Assembly: GCA_030641085.1 (NCBI GenBank)
Contig: DAOWIC010000019.1
Location: forward strand, 1 to 6,174
Source: Calditrichota bacterium
Lineage (GTDB): Bacteria > Zixibacteria > MSB-5A5 > GN15 > FEB-12
Direction of reading: 5' to 3'
DNA length: 6,174 nucleotides
The notes beneath the pieces were generated by a model that was not told the DNA's origin, did not search any database, and saw only the letters and a program-made list of their open reading frames with translations. Each line of letters opens with the position of its first letter. Position 1 is the stretch's first letter. The position numbers and the translations under genes were made by a program. Below, one piece after another: positions 5,461 to 6,174 of this stretch.

Positions 5461-6174
5461 CTATTTCTTCTTCGTGAATTGATACGTATCGTCCTTAATA
5501 TTTATAAAGACTTGATCGCCGGCCTTGATCTCACCGGTAATAATCTGAATTGACAGCTTGTTGATAATCTCCCTCTCGATAATGCGCTGCAGGGGGCGGG
5601 CGCCCAGCTCAAACGTGTAGCCGTCGCGCGCCAGCTTCTTCAGGGCATCATCGGAGAGCGTGGCCACGATATCCTGATCGGCCAGCATGGAGCTTAGCTG
5701 ATCGAATTCCAGCCCGACTATCTTCTCAACCTCTTCCGGCTTGAATGTGTGATAGATAATAATGTCGTTTAACCGGTTCAAAAACTCAGGCCGAAACTTG
5801 GTGAAGAGAAACGATCGCACCTGTTCCATATCGACCTCTTTGCCCTCGCGGTCCGCATCGAGTATCAGGTCGGCGGCATAATTGGAGGTCAGGATAACGA
5901 CCGTATTGCTGAAATCGACCGTCCGGTTCTGGCCGTCGGTAAGCCGACCATCATCAAGAAGCTGCAGCAAGACATTGAAGACATCCGGATGAGCCTTTTC
6001 CACTTCGTCGAATAGTACAATCGAGAACGGTTTTCTCTTGACCGCCTCGGTCAAAACACCGCCCGCTTCGTAGCCAACATACCCCGGCGGGGCGCCGATC
6101 ATTTTGGCCACCGAGTGCGGCTCCATAAACTCCGACATATCCAGACGAACCATAGCGTTTTTGTCATCAAACAA
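5461..6174 (-). CDS. tssH: ClpB/ClpV-type AAA+ unfoldase (TssH), C-terminal 237 residues (5' end beyond window)
   Basis: Only the second ATPase domain (part) and C-terminal domain are present; full Clp ATPases of this class are about 850 residues. The first codon here (TTG) is internal, not a start. Numbering from the window edge: the pore loop GYVGYE (31-36), Walker B SIVLFDEVEK (51-60, D56 and E57), sensor 1 TSN (96-98), the arginine-finger segment FRPEFLNR (127-134), and sensor 2 GARPL (191-195). All catalytic marks of D2 are intact; the Walker A lies upstream, outside the window. In a T6SS this ATPase extracts TssC from contracted sheaths for reuse. The arginine-finger segment is ClpB-like; classical ClpV has a different sequence there. 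A ClpB-like TssH is known in Bacteroidota T6SSiii. A housekeeping ClpB is possible, but the position 40 nt before tssB on the same strand favours TssH. The N-domain is needed to decide. Confidence 0.88.
   Translation of the reverse strand: MFDDKNAMVRLDMSEFMEPHSVAKMIGAPPGYVGYEAGGVLTEAVKRKPFSIVLFDEVEKAHPDVFNVLLQLLDDGRLTDGQNRTVDFSNTVVILTSNYAADLILDADREGKEVDMEQVRSFLFTKFRPEFLNRLNDIIIYHTFKPEEVEKIVGLEFDQLSSMLADQDIVATLSDDALKKLARDGYTFELGARPLQRIIEREIINKLSIQIITGEIKAGDQVFINIKDDTYQFTKKK

Noticed and set aside
5007..5477. Plus-strand open frame of 156 codons, rich in Phe and Leu
   Set aside because: The Phe/Leu richness is the reverse complement of the Lys/Glu-rich tssB codons (AAG and GAG read as CTT and CTC), so it is not a membrane protein.
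1..6174. Extracellular contractile injection system (Afp/PVC-like) or prophage tail
   Set aside because: Those use several sheath paralogues or one fused sheath protein and a different AAA+ ATPase or none. Here there are a separate TssB and TssC, a Clp-type ATPase and a TssF-like protein, which are T6SS traits.

Overview
The whole window is one cluster for a contractile injection machine. All seven genes lie on the minus strand, so the transcript runs from high to low coordinates. In that order they are: the C-terminal part of a ClpB/ClpV-type AAA+ unfoldase (TssH, cut by the window end), the small sheath subunit TssB, the large sheath subunit TssC, the tube protein Hcp/TssD, the spike VgrG, the gp25-like baseplate wedge TssE, and the N-terminal part of the baseplate protein TssF (cut at base 1). 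The separate small and large sheath genes, the Clp-type recycling ATPase and a TssF-like protein together identify a type VI secretion system (T6SS) rather than a phage tail or an extracellular injection system.

Several proteins resemble the Bacteroidota version (subtype iii) more than the Proteobacterial one. The Hcp is of the 'TssD' type (TGRPSDR near the N-terminus, a DNRW-type C-terminus). The TssC resembles the Bacteroidota large sheath family. The ATPase reads like ClpB (FRPEFLNR) rather than classical ClpV. Base composition is balanced to moderately GC-rich and strong Shine-Dalgarno (SD) sites occur, both unlike typical Bacteroidota, which are often AT-rich and use SD little. A non-Bacteroidota member of the wider FCB group, or another environmental lineage with a T6SSiii-like locus, is a reasonable but unproven guess.

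Region by region on the minus strand: 6174-5461 tssH; 40 nt gap with a strong SD; 5420-4980 tssB; 19 nt gap with an SD directly after the tssB stop; 4960-3536 tssC, starting with GTG; 114 nt gap with no clear promoter; 3421-3017 hcp; 70 nt gap with a 10-bp perfect hairpin and a short T run; 2946-1192 vgrG; 7 nt gap; 1184-807 tssE; 1 nt gap; 805-1 tssF. No stretch over 300 bases lacks a gene. I saw no RNA genes, CRISPR arrays, insertion sequences or effector/immunity genes.

Together the genes encode the tail: TssE and TssF belong to the baseplate, VgrG tips the tube, Hcp forms the tube, TssB-TssC polymerise around it and contract, and TssH would disassemble the contracted sheath. The membrane complex, TssG, TssK, PAAR and effectors are not in the window. 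The most notable non-coding pattern is that the high-copy parts (TssB, TssC, Hcp) have strong SD sites, whereas the low-copy parts (VgrG, TssE, TssF) have weak ones and lie behind the hairpin that follows hcp.
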